The notes beneath the pieces were generated by a model that saw only the letters and a program-made list of their open reading frames with translations, was not told where the DNA came from and did no database searches. Source: Treponema sp. (GTDB lineage: Bacteria; Spirochaetota; Spirochaetia; Treponematales; Treponemataceae). From it: 20,604 bases of DNA. Shown one piece after another: positions 1-6,899 of the stretch; the first letter of the stretch is position 1; the number at the start of each line of letters is the position of its first letter. The position numbers were made by a program, and so were the translations under genes. The stretch covers positions 1 through 20,604 of the forward strand of contig JAGARY010000304.1 of the NCBI GenBank assembly GCA_017622055.1. Reading direction: 5' to 3'.

Positions 1-48
1 CGTCATTGTAGTTTTTGTATCAAATAGTGTTTAAAATAAACCCATTTT

Positions 49-798
49 TTAGACTGTATCTTGTTTTACTTGAAATTCATCAACAGCAGCCTGAATTTTT
101 TCTCTAACTAAGGCTGCAATTTCTATTGTTTTAAGATTTTTGTATTCATCGTAAAGAATTGGTTTTAAAAAGTGGATTTTTATTTCGTAAGGAGGCTGAA
201 CTCCGTGTTTAAACAATTTGTAAGAATCAATTAAGGCAACTGGCAAAATTGGAGCTTTTGAACGAATAACGCTTTTAAAACATCCACCTTTAAATTCTGA
301 AAGTGTAAAAGGATCTTCTTCGTACCAACCTTCTGGGAAAATCATATAATTGCGTTTATTTGTTAATTCGGCAGTTAATCTTGTAATTACATCAACCATT
401 GAATGCATATCATTCTGGAATAATTTTAAGGAACTAATAAGCAAACAAACTTCCCGAATAAACGGACGATGACAAGCAGTATCATTAACAACAACACCAA
501 TATTTCTAGGAAAAACCTTCCAGATTACAAGAGGATCAAATTTTTCTTGATGATTTGAACAAACTAAAAATCCATCTTCTGCAGGAATATTTTCCTGACC
601 AAACACAGAAACTTGCACATCACATGCTTTTAAGAGAAAATTAATTAATTTTATTGTATAATCGTATCGTTCTTGTTCAGTATATTTGGAAGGATGATTT
701 GCCATATAAATCATCTTTGGGTAATATTTTAGAATATACCATCTACTTTTCCAAATAGCTAAAAATAAGATTTTTTTGTTTGTCTTTTTCTTTCCCAT
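49..798 (-). CDS. PlsC-like 1-acyl-glycerol-phosphate acyltransferase
   Basis: This is a 249-residue protein of the lysophospholipid acyltransferase (PlsC/LPLAT) family. Such enzymes move an acyl chain onto a lysophospholipid or glycerol phosphate at the inner membrane. The catalytic HX4D motif is H83 to D88 (NHQEKFD). The acceptor-binding FPEG motif is at 154-157, although the usual following arginine is replaced (FPEGWYEE). A PVALIDSY segment near 186-193 fits the last conserved block. The start ATG has no Shine-Dalgarno; palindromic TA-rich sequence lies just upstream. The gene is 65 bases downstream of a HAD-IB phosphatase on the same strand, so they may form a two-gene operon. HAD-IB and acyltransferase domains are also found fused in some bacteria, which supports a shared role in lipid metabolism. 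The exact acceptor cannot be told from sequence. Confidence 0.85.
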   Translation of the reverse strand: MGKKKTNKKILFLAIWKSRWYILKYYPKMIYMANHPSKYTEQERYDYTIKLINFLLKACDVQVSVFGQENIPAEDGFLVCSNHQEKFDPLVIWKVFPRNIGVVVNDTACHRPFIREVCLLISSLKLFQNDMHSMVDVITRLTAELTNKRNYMIFPEGWYEEDPFTLSEFKGGCFKSVIRSKAPILPVALIDSYKLFKHGVQPPYEIKIHFLKPILYDEYKNLKTIEIAALVREKIQAAVDEFQVKQDTV

Positions 799-806
799 GA
801 TTTATT

Positions 807-822
807 TCTATACTATATAGTA
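807..822 (-). promoter_or_regulatory. Candidate promoter or operator of the acyltransferase gene
   Basis: The perfect 12-bp palindrome TACTATATAGTA is at 811-822. On the minus strand TATAGT and TATAGA hexamers at 812-817 and 807-812 could act as -10 boxes, leaving a leader of only a few bases before the ATG at 798. No convincing -35 is seen. The assignment is tentative. Confidence 0.3.
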
Positions 823-863
823 ATTTGTTCTTTATTTAAAGACATAAGCGAAATATTAAAAAA

Positions 864-1478
864 TTATAATTTAGTTTTTTGAATTTTTTCCGTAGTTTTC
901 ATTGTGATTTCTGGCCATTCTTTTACATTTTTGCCATGATTTACAACTAAAAAAGCTTTTTGTGCACATAAAGAAAGCGGAAAATCGGAAATGGAGTCGG
1001 AATAAAATTCGTCAATATGCAAATTTGTAAAATATTCGCTTAAAATAAGATTTTTTACTTTTTGTTTTCCGTAACAACATCGTCCAACAATTTTTCCAGT
1101 TTGTAAATCTAATTGAGTTCCAATTAATTGAACATTTAATTTTTTGATTATTGGACGAAGAAAAAATTCAGGGGAAGCCGAAATGATTAAATCATCATCT
1201 TTTTTTTGTTTTAAATACCATGGAGAAATCTTTTTTTCATATTTTTCCCAAAAACTTTCAATTTCGTCTTCCAAGTTTGGAACATATTTCATAAAGCTTA
1301 AAAGTTGCTCTACGGCTTGACTCACAGAAATCTTTTTTATTGCAAAGAGGATTGCACTTACAAACAGTTTTGGTAGATACAAAAATAATATATGAGGATG
1401 TCGTATTATACACCATTTGAGAAAACATATTGTACTATCTGAATAAAAAATTGTTTTGTCAAAATCGTAGACGTTCAT
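864..1478 (-). CDS. HAD superfamily, subfamily IB phosphatase
   Basis: This 204-residue protein has the four HAD motifs of the phosphoserine-phosphatase-like IB group. Motif I is D5-F-D7-K-T9 at the very N-terminus, with the nucleophile and acid/base aspartates. Motif II is ISASPEFF near 99-106. A lysine around 138-142 serves as motif III, and motif IV is SDSISD at 160-165. A hydrophobic cap segment around residues 28-48 suggests membrane association, as in lipid-phosphate phosphatases. The DxD motif so close to the first residue fixes the start. No Shine-Dalgarno precedes it, but a TATAAT box does, so the message may be leaderless. The downstream neighbour is a PlsC-like acyltransferase, making a lipid phosphate a plausible substrate. 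This is inferred from context only. Confidence 0.85.
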   Translation of the reverse strand: MNVYDFDKTIFYSDSTICFLKWCIIRHPHILFLYLPKLFVSAILFAIKKISVSQAVEQLLSFMKYVPNLEDEIESFWEKYEKKISPWYLKQKKDDDLIISASPEFFLRPIIKKLNVQLIGTQLDLQTGKIVGRCCYGKQKVKNLILSEYFTNLHIDEFYSDSISDFPLSLCAQKAFLVVNHGKNVKEWPEITMKTTEKIQKTKL

Positions 1479-1485
1479 TAAGAAT

Positions 1486-1491
1486 ATTATA
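1486..1491 (-). promoter_or_regulatory. TATAAT -10 box of the HAD phosphatase gene
   Basis: A perfect TATAAT on the minus strand ends 7 bases before the start ATG (1478). A transcript starting at the usual distance would begin at or next to the A of the ATG. The -35 region (around 1509-1515) is weak. There is no ribosome-binding site between box and start. Confidence 0.5.
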
Positions 1492-1563
1492 CTCTAAAAT
1501 TGAATTTTTTAAACTAAATATACGAGAAACACCTTATATCTTTATTATTTGATAAAAAAAAGT

Positions 1564-1616
1564 TTGCGGAATTTTGTATAGAGGGGTAAACTGAAGATAG
1601 TGAATATTTCATTCAC
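1564..1616 (+). promoter_or_regulatory. Promoter and leader hairpin of the secreted-protein gene
   Basis: TTGCGG at 1564-1569 and TAAACT at 1587-1592 with a 17-base spacer form a plausible sigma-70 promoter. Next comes a perfect inverted repeat, GTGAAT-ATTTC-ATTCAC, at 1600-1616. It would lie at the very 5' end of the transcript or act as an operator. It ends just before the ribosome-binding site AGGAGG at 1623-1628. Confidence 0.45.
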
Positions 1617-1637
1617 AAAACTAGGAGGTATTTTAAA

Positions 1638-2165
1638 ATGAAAAAACTAACAAAAACTTTATTATTTGCTTTTGCATCATTGTTTTTAACATCATCACTT
1701 TTTGCAGCAACAATTCACGAAGGTGACGCAGCTCAAAAATCTTTTGAATTAACAGCAAACAAACAATACGGTGACAACTACGAAACACAAAACAATGTTG
1801 GTGTTATTCTTCCAAAAGAATATGAAGCAAAAGCTGGAGACAAAATTACAATCCATGTTGAAGGTACAGTAACTAACGATATTGTTGTTGGGGAAAGAAA
1901 AGGTGAATCATCTGCCGCTGAAATCCTTTTTGTTGACTGTTCTCCAGCTGCTAGCTATTGGACAGAAATTACAGATAGAATTAAAATTACTGATGTTGTA
2001 AAAGCTGGAGAAAAAATTGTTTGGGATTACACATTTGTAATTACAAAAGATGCTCAGGCTAATTCAGGAAAAAAAGGATGCCGTTGGGTTATTTCTTCTT
2101 CTCCAAAACAAAATAAACCTGTTACATTTAAAACAACAAAATTCACATATAAAATTGAAAGATAG
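1638..2165 (+). CDS. Secreted protein of unknown function
   Basis: This 175-residue protein starts with a classic Sec signal peptide: a lysine-rich N-terminus, a hydrophobic core over residues 7-22, and a likely cleavage after SLFA around residue 23. There is no lipobox, so it should be periplasmic or released. The mature part (about 152 residues) is rich in Thr, Lys and short beta-prone stretches, has two cysteines and shows no catalytic motif that I recognise. A single compact beta-sandwich, such as a binding or adhesin-like domain, would fit, but that is a guess. It is a stand-alone gene, with a strong ribosome-binding site, its own promoter and a terminator right after the stop, which suggests high expression. 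The codon use is rich in A-ending and AAA codons, as in the highly expressed binding-protein gene at 18741. Confidence 0.8.
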   Translation: MKKLTKTLLFAFASLFLTSSLFAATIHEGDAAQKSFELTANKQYGDNYETQNNVGVILPKEYEAKAGDKITIHVEGTVTNDIVVGERKGESSAAEILFVDCSPAASYWTEITDRIKITDVVKAGEKIVWDYTFVITKDAQANSGKKGCRWVISSSPKQNKPVTFKTTKFTYKIER

Positions 2166-2184
2166 TTTTAGTTTTATATAAAGT

Positions 2185-2222
2185 AAAGGGTTGCACTTCA
2201 AAATGAAGGCAACCCTTTTTTT
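2185..2222. terminator. Intrinsic terminator, probably bidirectional
   Basis: The stem AAAGGGTTGC (2185-2194) pairs with GCAACCCTTT (2209-2218). It is extended by CTTCA/TGAAG around an AAA loop, with one bulged A, and followed by a T run to 2222. The hairpin sits between convergent genes (secreted protein, and htpG on the minus strand), so it may serve both. Confidence 0.9.
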
Positions 2223-2239
2223 GTAAGTTTTATCTATAT

Positions 2240-4216
2240 TTAGTTACTTAACAAAGCATTTAAGCATTTTACAAACTCTGCAGGTTCTTTAATTTCTACA
2301 CCAGCAATGAGCAATGCCTGATTCAATAAAACTTCGGAAACATTTTTAATTAAAGTTTCGTCATCGCTTTCTTTGATTTTTGCAAGAATTGGGTGGTCGC
2401 CATTTACTTCCAAAATTGGTTTTAAATCTGGACCAGCTTGACCCATTGCACGCATCATTTGAATCATTTGGTAAGAAGGATCATTTTCATCAACAACAAT
2501 ACAAGAAGGATTTTCTGCTGTAAGAGTTTTTGAAAGTTTTACTTCTTTTACTTTGTCGCCAAGTGCTTTTTGAATTTTTTCTACAACTGGCTTAAATTCT
2601 TTTTCTTTTTGTTCAGCTGCTTTTTTATCATCAACTAAATCTTCGTCGCTACCAGAACGGTTTACAGCTTTTAATTCAAAGTCTTTATATTTTCCAAAAC
2701 CTGGAATAACAATATCATCAATATCATCATCCATTACAAGAACTTCAAAACCTTTTTCTACATAAGCTTTTAACAAAGGATTTGCACGCAAGTTCTTTTC
2801 GTCGCTTCCACTAATATAGAAAATTGATTTTTGTTCTGGCTTCATTCTTTGGCAATATTCTGCAAAACTTGTGTAGTTTCCTTCACCTGTGCCGCTTGCA
2901 TCTGTAGATTTGAATCTTACAATTTCCGCAATTTCTTCACGGTTTGCAAAGTCGCTGTACAAACCTTCTTTCATTGGACGATTAAATGCAACAACAAATT
3001 TATTCCATTTTTCAATTGCTTTCTTTTCTTCGTCTGAACGTTTGTCTTCTTCAACTTTTTTAGCTTTTTCTGCAGCATCGCCCATTTTTTTGAATTCGCT
3101 CAAAAGTTTTTTAACAGAAGAAGATTTAATTGTTTCAAGAATACGGTTTTGCTGCAAAATTTCGCGGCTAACATTCAATGGTAAATCTTCTGAATCAATA
3201 ATACCGCGAACAAAGCGCAAATAACTTGGCAAGAGTTCTCTGTCATCATCTGTAATGAAAACGCGTTTTACATAAAGTTTTACGCCGCTTTTGTAATCTG
3301 CTTGGTACATATCAAATGGCGCATTTTGTGGAATGTAGAATAAAGTTGTATATTCTTGAGTTCCTTCTGCGTGTGTGTGAACATAATGAAGTGGTTCACT
3401 TCCGTCGTGACCAATTGTTTTGTAGAATTCGTTGTAATCTTCTTCTTTTAATGCCGATTTTGATTTTTTCCACAAAGCCGAAGCGCTGTTTACTTGGTCA
3501 ATTTTACTTTCACTGCCAGTTTCTTTTCCTTTATCATCATATTTTTTTTGTTCATAATGAAGATAAATTGGGAATGCAATGTGGTCTGAATATTTTTTAA
3601 TTAATTCTTCAATCTTCCATCTTGAAGCAAATTCTCTTGAATCTTCGTTTAAGTGCATTTCAATTGCAGAACCAGAACGATTTGCGTCATCAAATCCGTA
3701 TTTTTTTGCAATTTCAGAATCTGCGGCAACTTCTTCAATGTCATAAGAATTTGTTCCATCGCTAGACCAGTGCCAAATTTTTCCGTCGCCAGCAGCTTTT
3801 CTTGTGTAAACATCAATTTTGCTAGCTGCCATAAATGCAGAATAAAAACCAACACCAAATTGACCAATCAAAGCCGAATCTTTAGCGGCTTCACTAGTCA
3901 ATTTTTCCATAAATGCTTTTGTTCCAGAACGAGCAATTGTACCAAGATTGTTTGTTAAATCTTCTTCGTTCATACCAATTCCGGAATCTTGAACTGTTAA
4001 AACTGAATCTTTTTCATCAAAAGTAATATCAATTCGTGGTTCAAATTGAATGCCTTTGTATGCGTCGTCAGAAACTGTTAAATATTTAAGTTTATCTAAC
4101 GCATCAGAACCGTTTGAAATTATTTCACGTAAAAAAATGTCTTTATTTGAATAAAGAGAGTGAATGATTAATTTTAAAAGTTGATTTACTTCTGTTTGAA
4201 ACTGATATTTTGCCAT
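2240..4216 (-). CDS. htpG: Molecular chaperone HtpG (Hsp90 family)
   Basis: This 658-residue protein is a complete bacterial Hsp90, an ATP-driven dimeric chaperone of the cytosol. The N-terminal GHKL ATPase domain shows EIISNGSDALDK (31-42, catalytic Glu31 and Asn35), DSGIGM (77-82), GTIARSGT (92-99) and GQFGVGFYS (118-126). The middle domain follows, with the conserved LPLNVSREILQQN segment. The C-terminal dimerisation domain ends in a helix-rich tail without an MEEVD motif, as expected in bacteria. I chose the ATG at 4216 because GAGGAAAAAG lies just before it and MAKYQFQTEV is where the family begins. The frame stays open 38 codons further upstream, but those codons do not resemble Hsp90. 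The gene appears monocistronic. An 8-bp inverted repeat lies over the promoter region. It is slightly longer than typical HtpG (about 620-640 residues). Confidence 0.97.
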   Translation of the reverse strand: MAKYQFQTEVNQLLKLIIHSLYSNKDIFLREIISNGSDALDKLKYLTVSDDAYKGIQFEPRIDITFDEKDSVLTVQDSGIGMNEEDLTNNLGTIARSGTKAFMEKLTSEAAKDSALIGQFGVGFYSAFMAASKIDVYTRKAAGDGKIWHWSSDGTNSYDIEEVAADSEIAKKYGFDDANRSGSAIEMHLNEDSREFASRWKIEELIKKYSDHIAFPIYLHYEQKKYDDKGKETGSESKIDQVNSASALWKKSKSALKEEDYNEFYKTIGHDGSEPLHYVHTHAEGTQEYTTLFYIPQNAPFDMYQADYKSGVKLYVKRVFITDDDRELLPSYLRFVRGIIDSEDLPLNVSREILQQNRILETIKSSSVKKLLSEFKKMGDAAEKAKKVEEDKRSDEEKKAIEKWNKFVVAFNRPMKEGLYSDFANREEIAEIVRFKSTDASGTGEGNYTSFAEYCQRMKPEQKSIFYISGSDEKNLRANPLLKAYVEKGFEVLVMDDDIDDIVIPGFGKYKDFELKAVNRSGSDEDLVDDKKAAEQKEKEFKPVVEKIQKALGDKVKEVKLSKTLTAENPSCIVVDENDPSYQMIQMMRAMGQAGPDLKPILEVNGDHPILAKIKESDDETLIKNVSEVLLNQALLIAGVEIKEPAEFVKCLNALLSN

Positions 4217-4238
4217 CTTTTTCCTCAAAAAATAAAAA

Positions 4239-4260
4239 TTATTACTATATAAAGTAATAA
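4239..4260 (-). promoter_or_regulatory. Inverted repeat over the htpG promoter region
   Basis: TTATTACT (4239-4246) and AGTAATAA (4253-4260) form a perfect 8-bp inverted repeat around ATATAA. It begins 22 bases upstream of the htpG start. The minus-strand hexamer TATAGT at 4244-4249 could be the -10 box, so the repeat could be an operator overlapping it. It is not the CIRCE heat-shock operator, which has TTAGCACTC arms. Confidence 0.4.
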
Positions 4261-4384
4261 AAACTAACGGTTTAGGCAAGAAAAATATAAAAAGTCTTTC
4301 AAAAAAATTCTTTTCTTGCGATATATTCAAAATGATGATACCTTTTTAAAGTATACAATTTAATTTTTTTGCTTGGAGACAGCG

Positions 4385-5899
4385 TTGGAAAAAAAAGGGT
4401 TGTTGTTTAGTACAAAATCTGAAGCTTTTAATAGGGTTTTTAAGTTTTGTATTTCCGTTTTTTTTGTAGTTGGATTTACGTTACTTATCACTTTGTTCTT
4501 GCCAAAAGTTGATATAATAGAAGAAAGTGTTGATATTGGGCTGTTTGCGTTGATTCCGGCTGTTTTTTTGATTGGGTATATTTTTATTACAAAACGCATT
4601 TTGGAAGCTTTGATTTTGGCTACTTTGATGTGTTTTATTTTTTCTGATAGAACAAATTTTCTTTCTGCGTTTAATGAAGGTTTAACTTCGGTTATGATGG
4701 ACGAAGATACTGCTTGGCTCATTGTTGTTTGTGGTTTGATGGGAAGCATTATTAAGTTGATTGAAAAAACTGGGGGAAGTTTTGCTTTTGGCGATTTTGT
4801 TGCTCGTCATTCAAAATCAAGAAAAGGGTCTTTGCTTTGGACTTATCTTTTGGGAATTATTATTTTTATTGATGATTATTTGAATAGTTTGACAGTTGGT
4901 TCTTGTATGGCACCAATTACAGATAAACACAAAGTTTCTAGAGAAGAATTAACTTATATTGTAGATTCTACGGCGGCTCCGGTTTGCGTTTTAATTCCAA
5001 TTTCTACTTGGGCGGTTTTTGCAAGCCGATTGTTTGTTACAAATGGTGTTACTACAGAAAGCGAAGCTCTTAAATATTTTATTAAGACAATTCCATACAA
5101 TTTTTATGCTTGGGCTGCTTTGATTATTGTTTTGCTTTTGATTTTGCGAGTGATTCCGCCTTTGGGCCGAATGAAAGTTGCAACTGAGCGTGTTGAAAAT
5201 GGTGGGCCTCTTGCACCAGCTGGGTCTGAAAAAATTGATATTCGTGGAAATAGCAAAAATGCAGAACCTCAAACTCACGGTAAAATAATTGATTTTGCAC
5301 TTCCAATTGCTTGTTTGATTTTGTCTACAATTTTGTGTGATGTTGATATGCAAAAAGGGGTAATAATTACTCTTGGGTTTATGTTTGTTTTGTATGTTAG
5401 CCGAGGATTAATTTCTGCTAGTGATTTTGCGGACTGTTGTGTTGAAGGAATTAAAAATATGCTTTTGCCTTTGATAATGATGGTTTTGGCATTTTTGTTT
5501 AGTTACGCAAGCAACAGAATTCAATTTACAAAAACAATTATTGATACTGTTTTTCCAGTTATGCAAAATATTCCTCAGTTAATGCCATTGTTCATTTTTA
5601 TAATTTTGGGAATTACTGAATTTATTACTGGAACAAACTGGGGGCTTTATATTATTGCGTTGCCAATTGTAATTCCACTTTCTGCGGCAATAGGCGCAAA
5701 CACATTACTTTGTATTAGTGCTGTTTTGTCGGCTGGGGTTTTTGGAAGCCACATTTGTTTTTATTCTGACGCCACAATTATTAGTTCTTCAGCTTGTGGA
5801 TGTGATAATTTTGAACACGGACTTTCGCAAATGCCTTACGGATTCATAGGGGCGGCTTTTGCAATGATAATGTTTACAATTGCAGGCTTTGTGATGTAG
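4385..5899 (+). CDS. nhaC: NhaC-family Na+/H+ antiporter
   Basis: This inner-membrane transporter of about 504 residues belongs to the NhaC (Na+/H+ antiporter) family, which exchanges external protons for internal sodium or couples related organic ions. Many hydrophobic segments are spread over the whole length. Family signatures include FIDDYLNSLTVGS (about 161-173), the VLIPISTWAVF segment, ITGTNWGLYIIALP and the GSHICFYSDATIISSSACG block near the C-terminus. The start is uncertain: a TTG at 4385 has GGAG six bases before it, so I prefer it. An in-frame TTG at 4373 has no ribosome-binding site, and there is no ATG early in the frame. A TATACA at 4352-4357 may be the -10 box. The gene is stand-alone and divergent from htpG. 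NhaC homologues with other substrates exist, so the ion specificity is inferred. Confidence 0.85.
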   Translation: MEKKGLLFSTKSEAFNRVFKFCISVFFVVGFTLLITLFLPKVDIIEESVDIGLFALIPAVFLIGYIFITKRILEALILATLMCFIFSDRTNFLSAFNEGLTSVMMDEDTAWLIVVCGLMGSIIKLIEKTGGSFAFGDFVARHSKSRKGSLLWTYLLGIIIFIDDYLNSLTVGSCMAPITDKHKVSREELTYIVDSTAAPVCVLIPISTWAVFASRLFVTNGVTTESEALKYFIKTIPYNFYAWAALIIVLLLILRVIPPLGRMKVATERVENGGPLAPAGSEKIDIRGNSKNAEPQTHGKIIDFALPIACLILSTILCDVDMQKGVIITLGFMFVLYVSRGLISASDFADCCVEGIKNMLLPLIMMVLAFLFSYASNRIQFTKTIIDTVFPVMQNIPQLMPLFIFIILGITEFITGTNWGLYIIALPIVIPLSAAIGANTLLCISAVLSAGVFGSHICFYSDATIISSSACGCDNFEHGLSQMPYGFIGAAFAMIMFTIAGFVM

Positions 5900-5911
5900 T
5901 AAACTGTGCAT

Positions 5912-5958
5912 AAAAAAAGGGCTGCCCAAACTTGAAGTTTGAAAGGCAGTCCTTTTTT
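5912..5958. terminator. Intrinsic terminator between convergent genes
   Basis: AAGGGCTGCC (5917-5926) pairs with GGCAGTCCTT (5945-5954), with one G-U pair, and an inner CAAAC/GTTTG stem. The hairpin is flanked by an A run on the left and a T run on the right. It can therefore terminate both nhaC and the convergent DUF4867 gene. Confidence 0.9.
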
Positions 5959-5966
5959 ATATTATT

Positions 5967-6620
5967 CTATTTTGCTCTAGAAATATCGATATTTGGACCG
6001 ATTAAACCAACGAAAGCACCATTTTTAGCTTCTGTTGTATCTGGGTGAGCAATGAGCCATTTGTTGCGTGCCCAAAGAAGTTTGTCTTCAAAGTCAATTT
6101 CTTTGATTGCAGGTTTTTCTGTGTTTGTGTCTTTTGGAAGAACGATGATTACACGGAATCCTTCTTTTGAAACTTCGCCACCAGAAACTGCATTACAAGG
6201 AGCGTAGTGCAAAGTTGTTTCGTAAACTAAAACTGGAGTTCCTTTTGGAACGTAGAAAGCTTCTACAGCTGATGTATTTAGTTTTCCATTTTTTACAGAT
6301 TGAAGTGGAGCTAACAACAAAACAATGTCGTTTGCTGGAATGTTAATTTCTGATCCCCGGTGATATTCAAGACAGTTTAATTTTGTGTTGTAACCGTTGC
6401 AGTATCCAATTTGAATTGGCATTCCACCGTAAGCGTTGTCGCTAAGTTCTTTTGCAATTGGCAAAGATTCAAGTCCAGCGTCTCCTGGTTCGTAAATTAC
6501 AGCATCAGCTGGTTTTTTTGTTGTTTCATCAAGTTTTTTAAGAAGGTCTGTTACATCATAACCTGTTAAAACTTTTCCGTATTTTTCAAAACTGTGTGAA
6601 AAAACCGATTTAATTTTCAT
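5967..6620 (-). CDS. DUF4867 family protein
   Basis: This 217-residue soluble protein without a signal peptide matches, from memory, the DUF4867 family. It has a central EYHRGSEINIPANDIVLLLAP segment, a later VPKGTPVLVYETTLHYAPC segment and a C-terminal LWARNKWLIAHPD block. The run of short beta strands with conserved His and Glu residues looks like a cupin-type barrel, which in sugar metabolism often holds an isomerase or sensor. No function is established here. The start ATG is well supported by AGGAGT six bases upstream. A 15-bp palindrome precedes that ribosome-binding site. No sugar genes flank it, so the context gives no substrate clue. Confidence 0.8.
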   Translation of the reverse strand: MKIKSVFSHSFEKYGKVLTGYDVTDLLKKLDETTKKPADAVIYEPGDAGLESLPIAKELSDNAYGGMPIQIGYCNGYNTKLNCLEYHRGSEINIPANDIVLLLAPLQSVKNGKLNTSAVEAFYVPKGTPVLVYETTLHYAPCNAVSGGEVSKEGFRVIIVLPKDTNTEKPAIKEIDFEDKLLWARNKWLIAHPDTTEAKNGAFVGLIGPNIDISRAK

Positions 6621-6637
6621 TTTTTACTCCTGTGTAA

Positions 6638-6652
6638 GGCAACTATGTTGCC
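6638..6652 (-). promoter_or_regulatory. Palindrome in the leader of the DUF4867 gene
   Basis: GGCAAC-TAT-GTTGCC forms a perfect 6-bp inverted repeat with a 3-base loop. It lies 17 bases upstream of the DUF4867 start, just before the ribosome-binding site. It could be an operator or a leader hairpin. No T run follows on the minus strand, so it is not a terminator. Confidence 0.4.
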
Positions 6653-6665
6653 GGTGTATTACATT

Positions 6666-6759
6666 CTTGTCACTGCGAGCGCAGCGTGGCAGTCCAGAAA
6701 GTGTATATTCAAACTGCTAGATTGCCACGATTTTCTTGCGAAAATCTCGCAATGACAAG
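6666..6759. repeat. Palindromic MITE-like element, 94 bp
   Basis: The ends CTTGTCACTGCGAG (6666-6679) and CTCGCAATGACAAG (6746-6759) are inverted copies with one mismatch. Inside, GGCAGTCCAG and CTAGATTGCC continue the pairing (8 of 10). Each half is a copy of the repeat seen again at 7558, 16795 and 18544, placed head to head. The right half has an extra hairpin, GATTTTC-TTGC-GAAAATC. There is no coding capacity, so any mobility would depend on a transposase elsewhere. Confidence 0.75.
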
Positions 6760-6770
6760 TAATTGTGCAG

Positions 6771-6792
6771 AATCGTCATTGCAATGACGATT
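6771..6792. repeat. Perfect 22-bp palindrome
   Basis: AATCGTCATTG is followed directly by its exact reverse complement, with the centre between 6781 and 6782. The CGTCATTGC core matches the end of the neighbouring repeat family. It is probably a remnant of two abutting repeat ends rather than a binding site. Confidence 0.7.
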
Positions 6793-6899
6793 TCTTATAT
6801 CATAGTTTATCACTGTTTCTGCCAAAAAGCACTAATATAAATTACTTATTAATTTATTTTTTACAAAAAAAACGCTATCATTCTGTAAAAGAGGATTTT

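Noticed and set aside
2831..3958. Several plus-strand frames opposite htpG
   Set aside because: They are shadows of htpG in other frames, without starts, ribosome-binding sites or recognisable domains.
4217..4270. CIRCE/HrcA operator at htpG
   Set aside because: The arms are TTATTACT/AGTAATAA rather than TTAGCACTC/GAGTGCTAA, and the spacer is 6 bases, not 9.
4217..4330. 38-codon extension of htpG
   Set aside because: The extra residues are AT-rich and unlike any Hsp90, and the good ribosome-binding site is at the ATG at 4216.
6765..6899. N-terminal extension of thiN
   Set aside because: The extension translates repeat sequence and has no ribosome-binding site, while ATG 6900 has GAGGA and gives the normal family N-terminus.
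6621..6899. Thiamine (THI-box) riboswitch upstream of thiN
   Set aside because: No THI-box core (CTGAGA and ACCTGA-type segments) was seen; the region is occupied by repeats.
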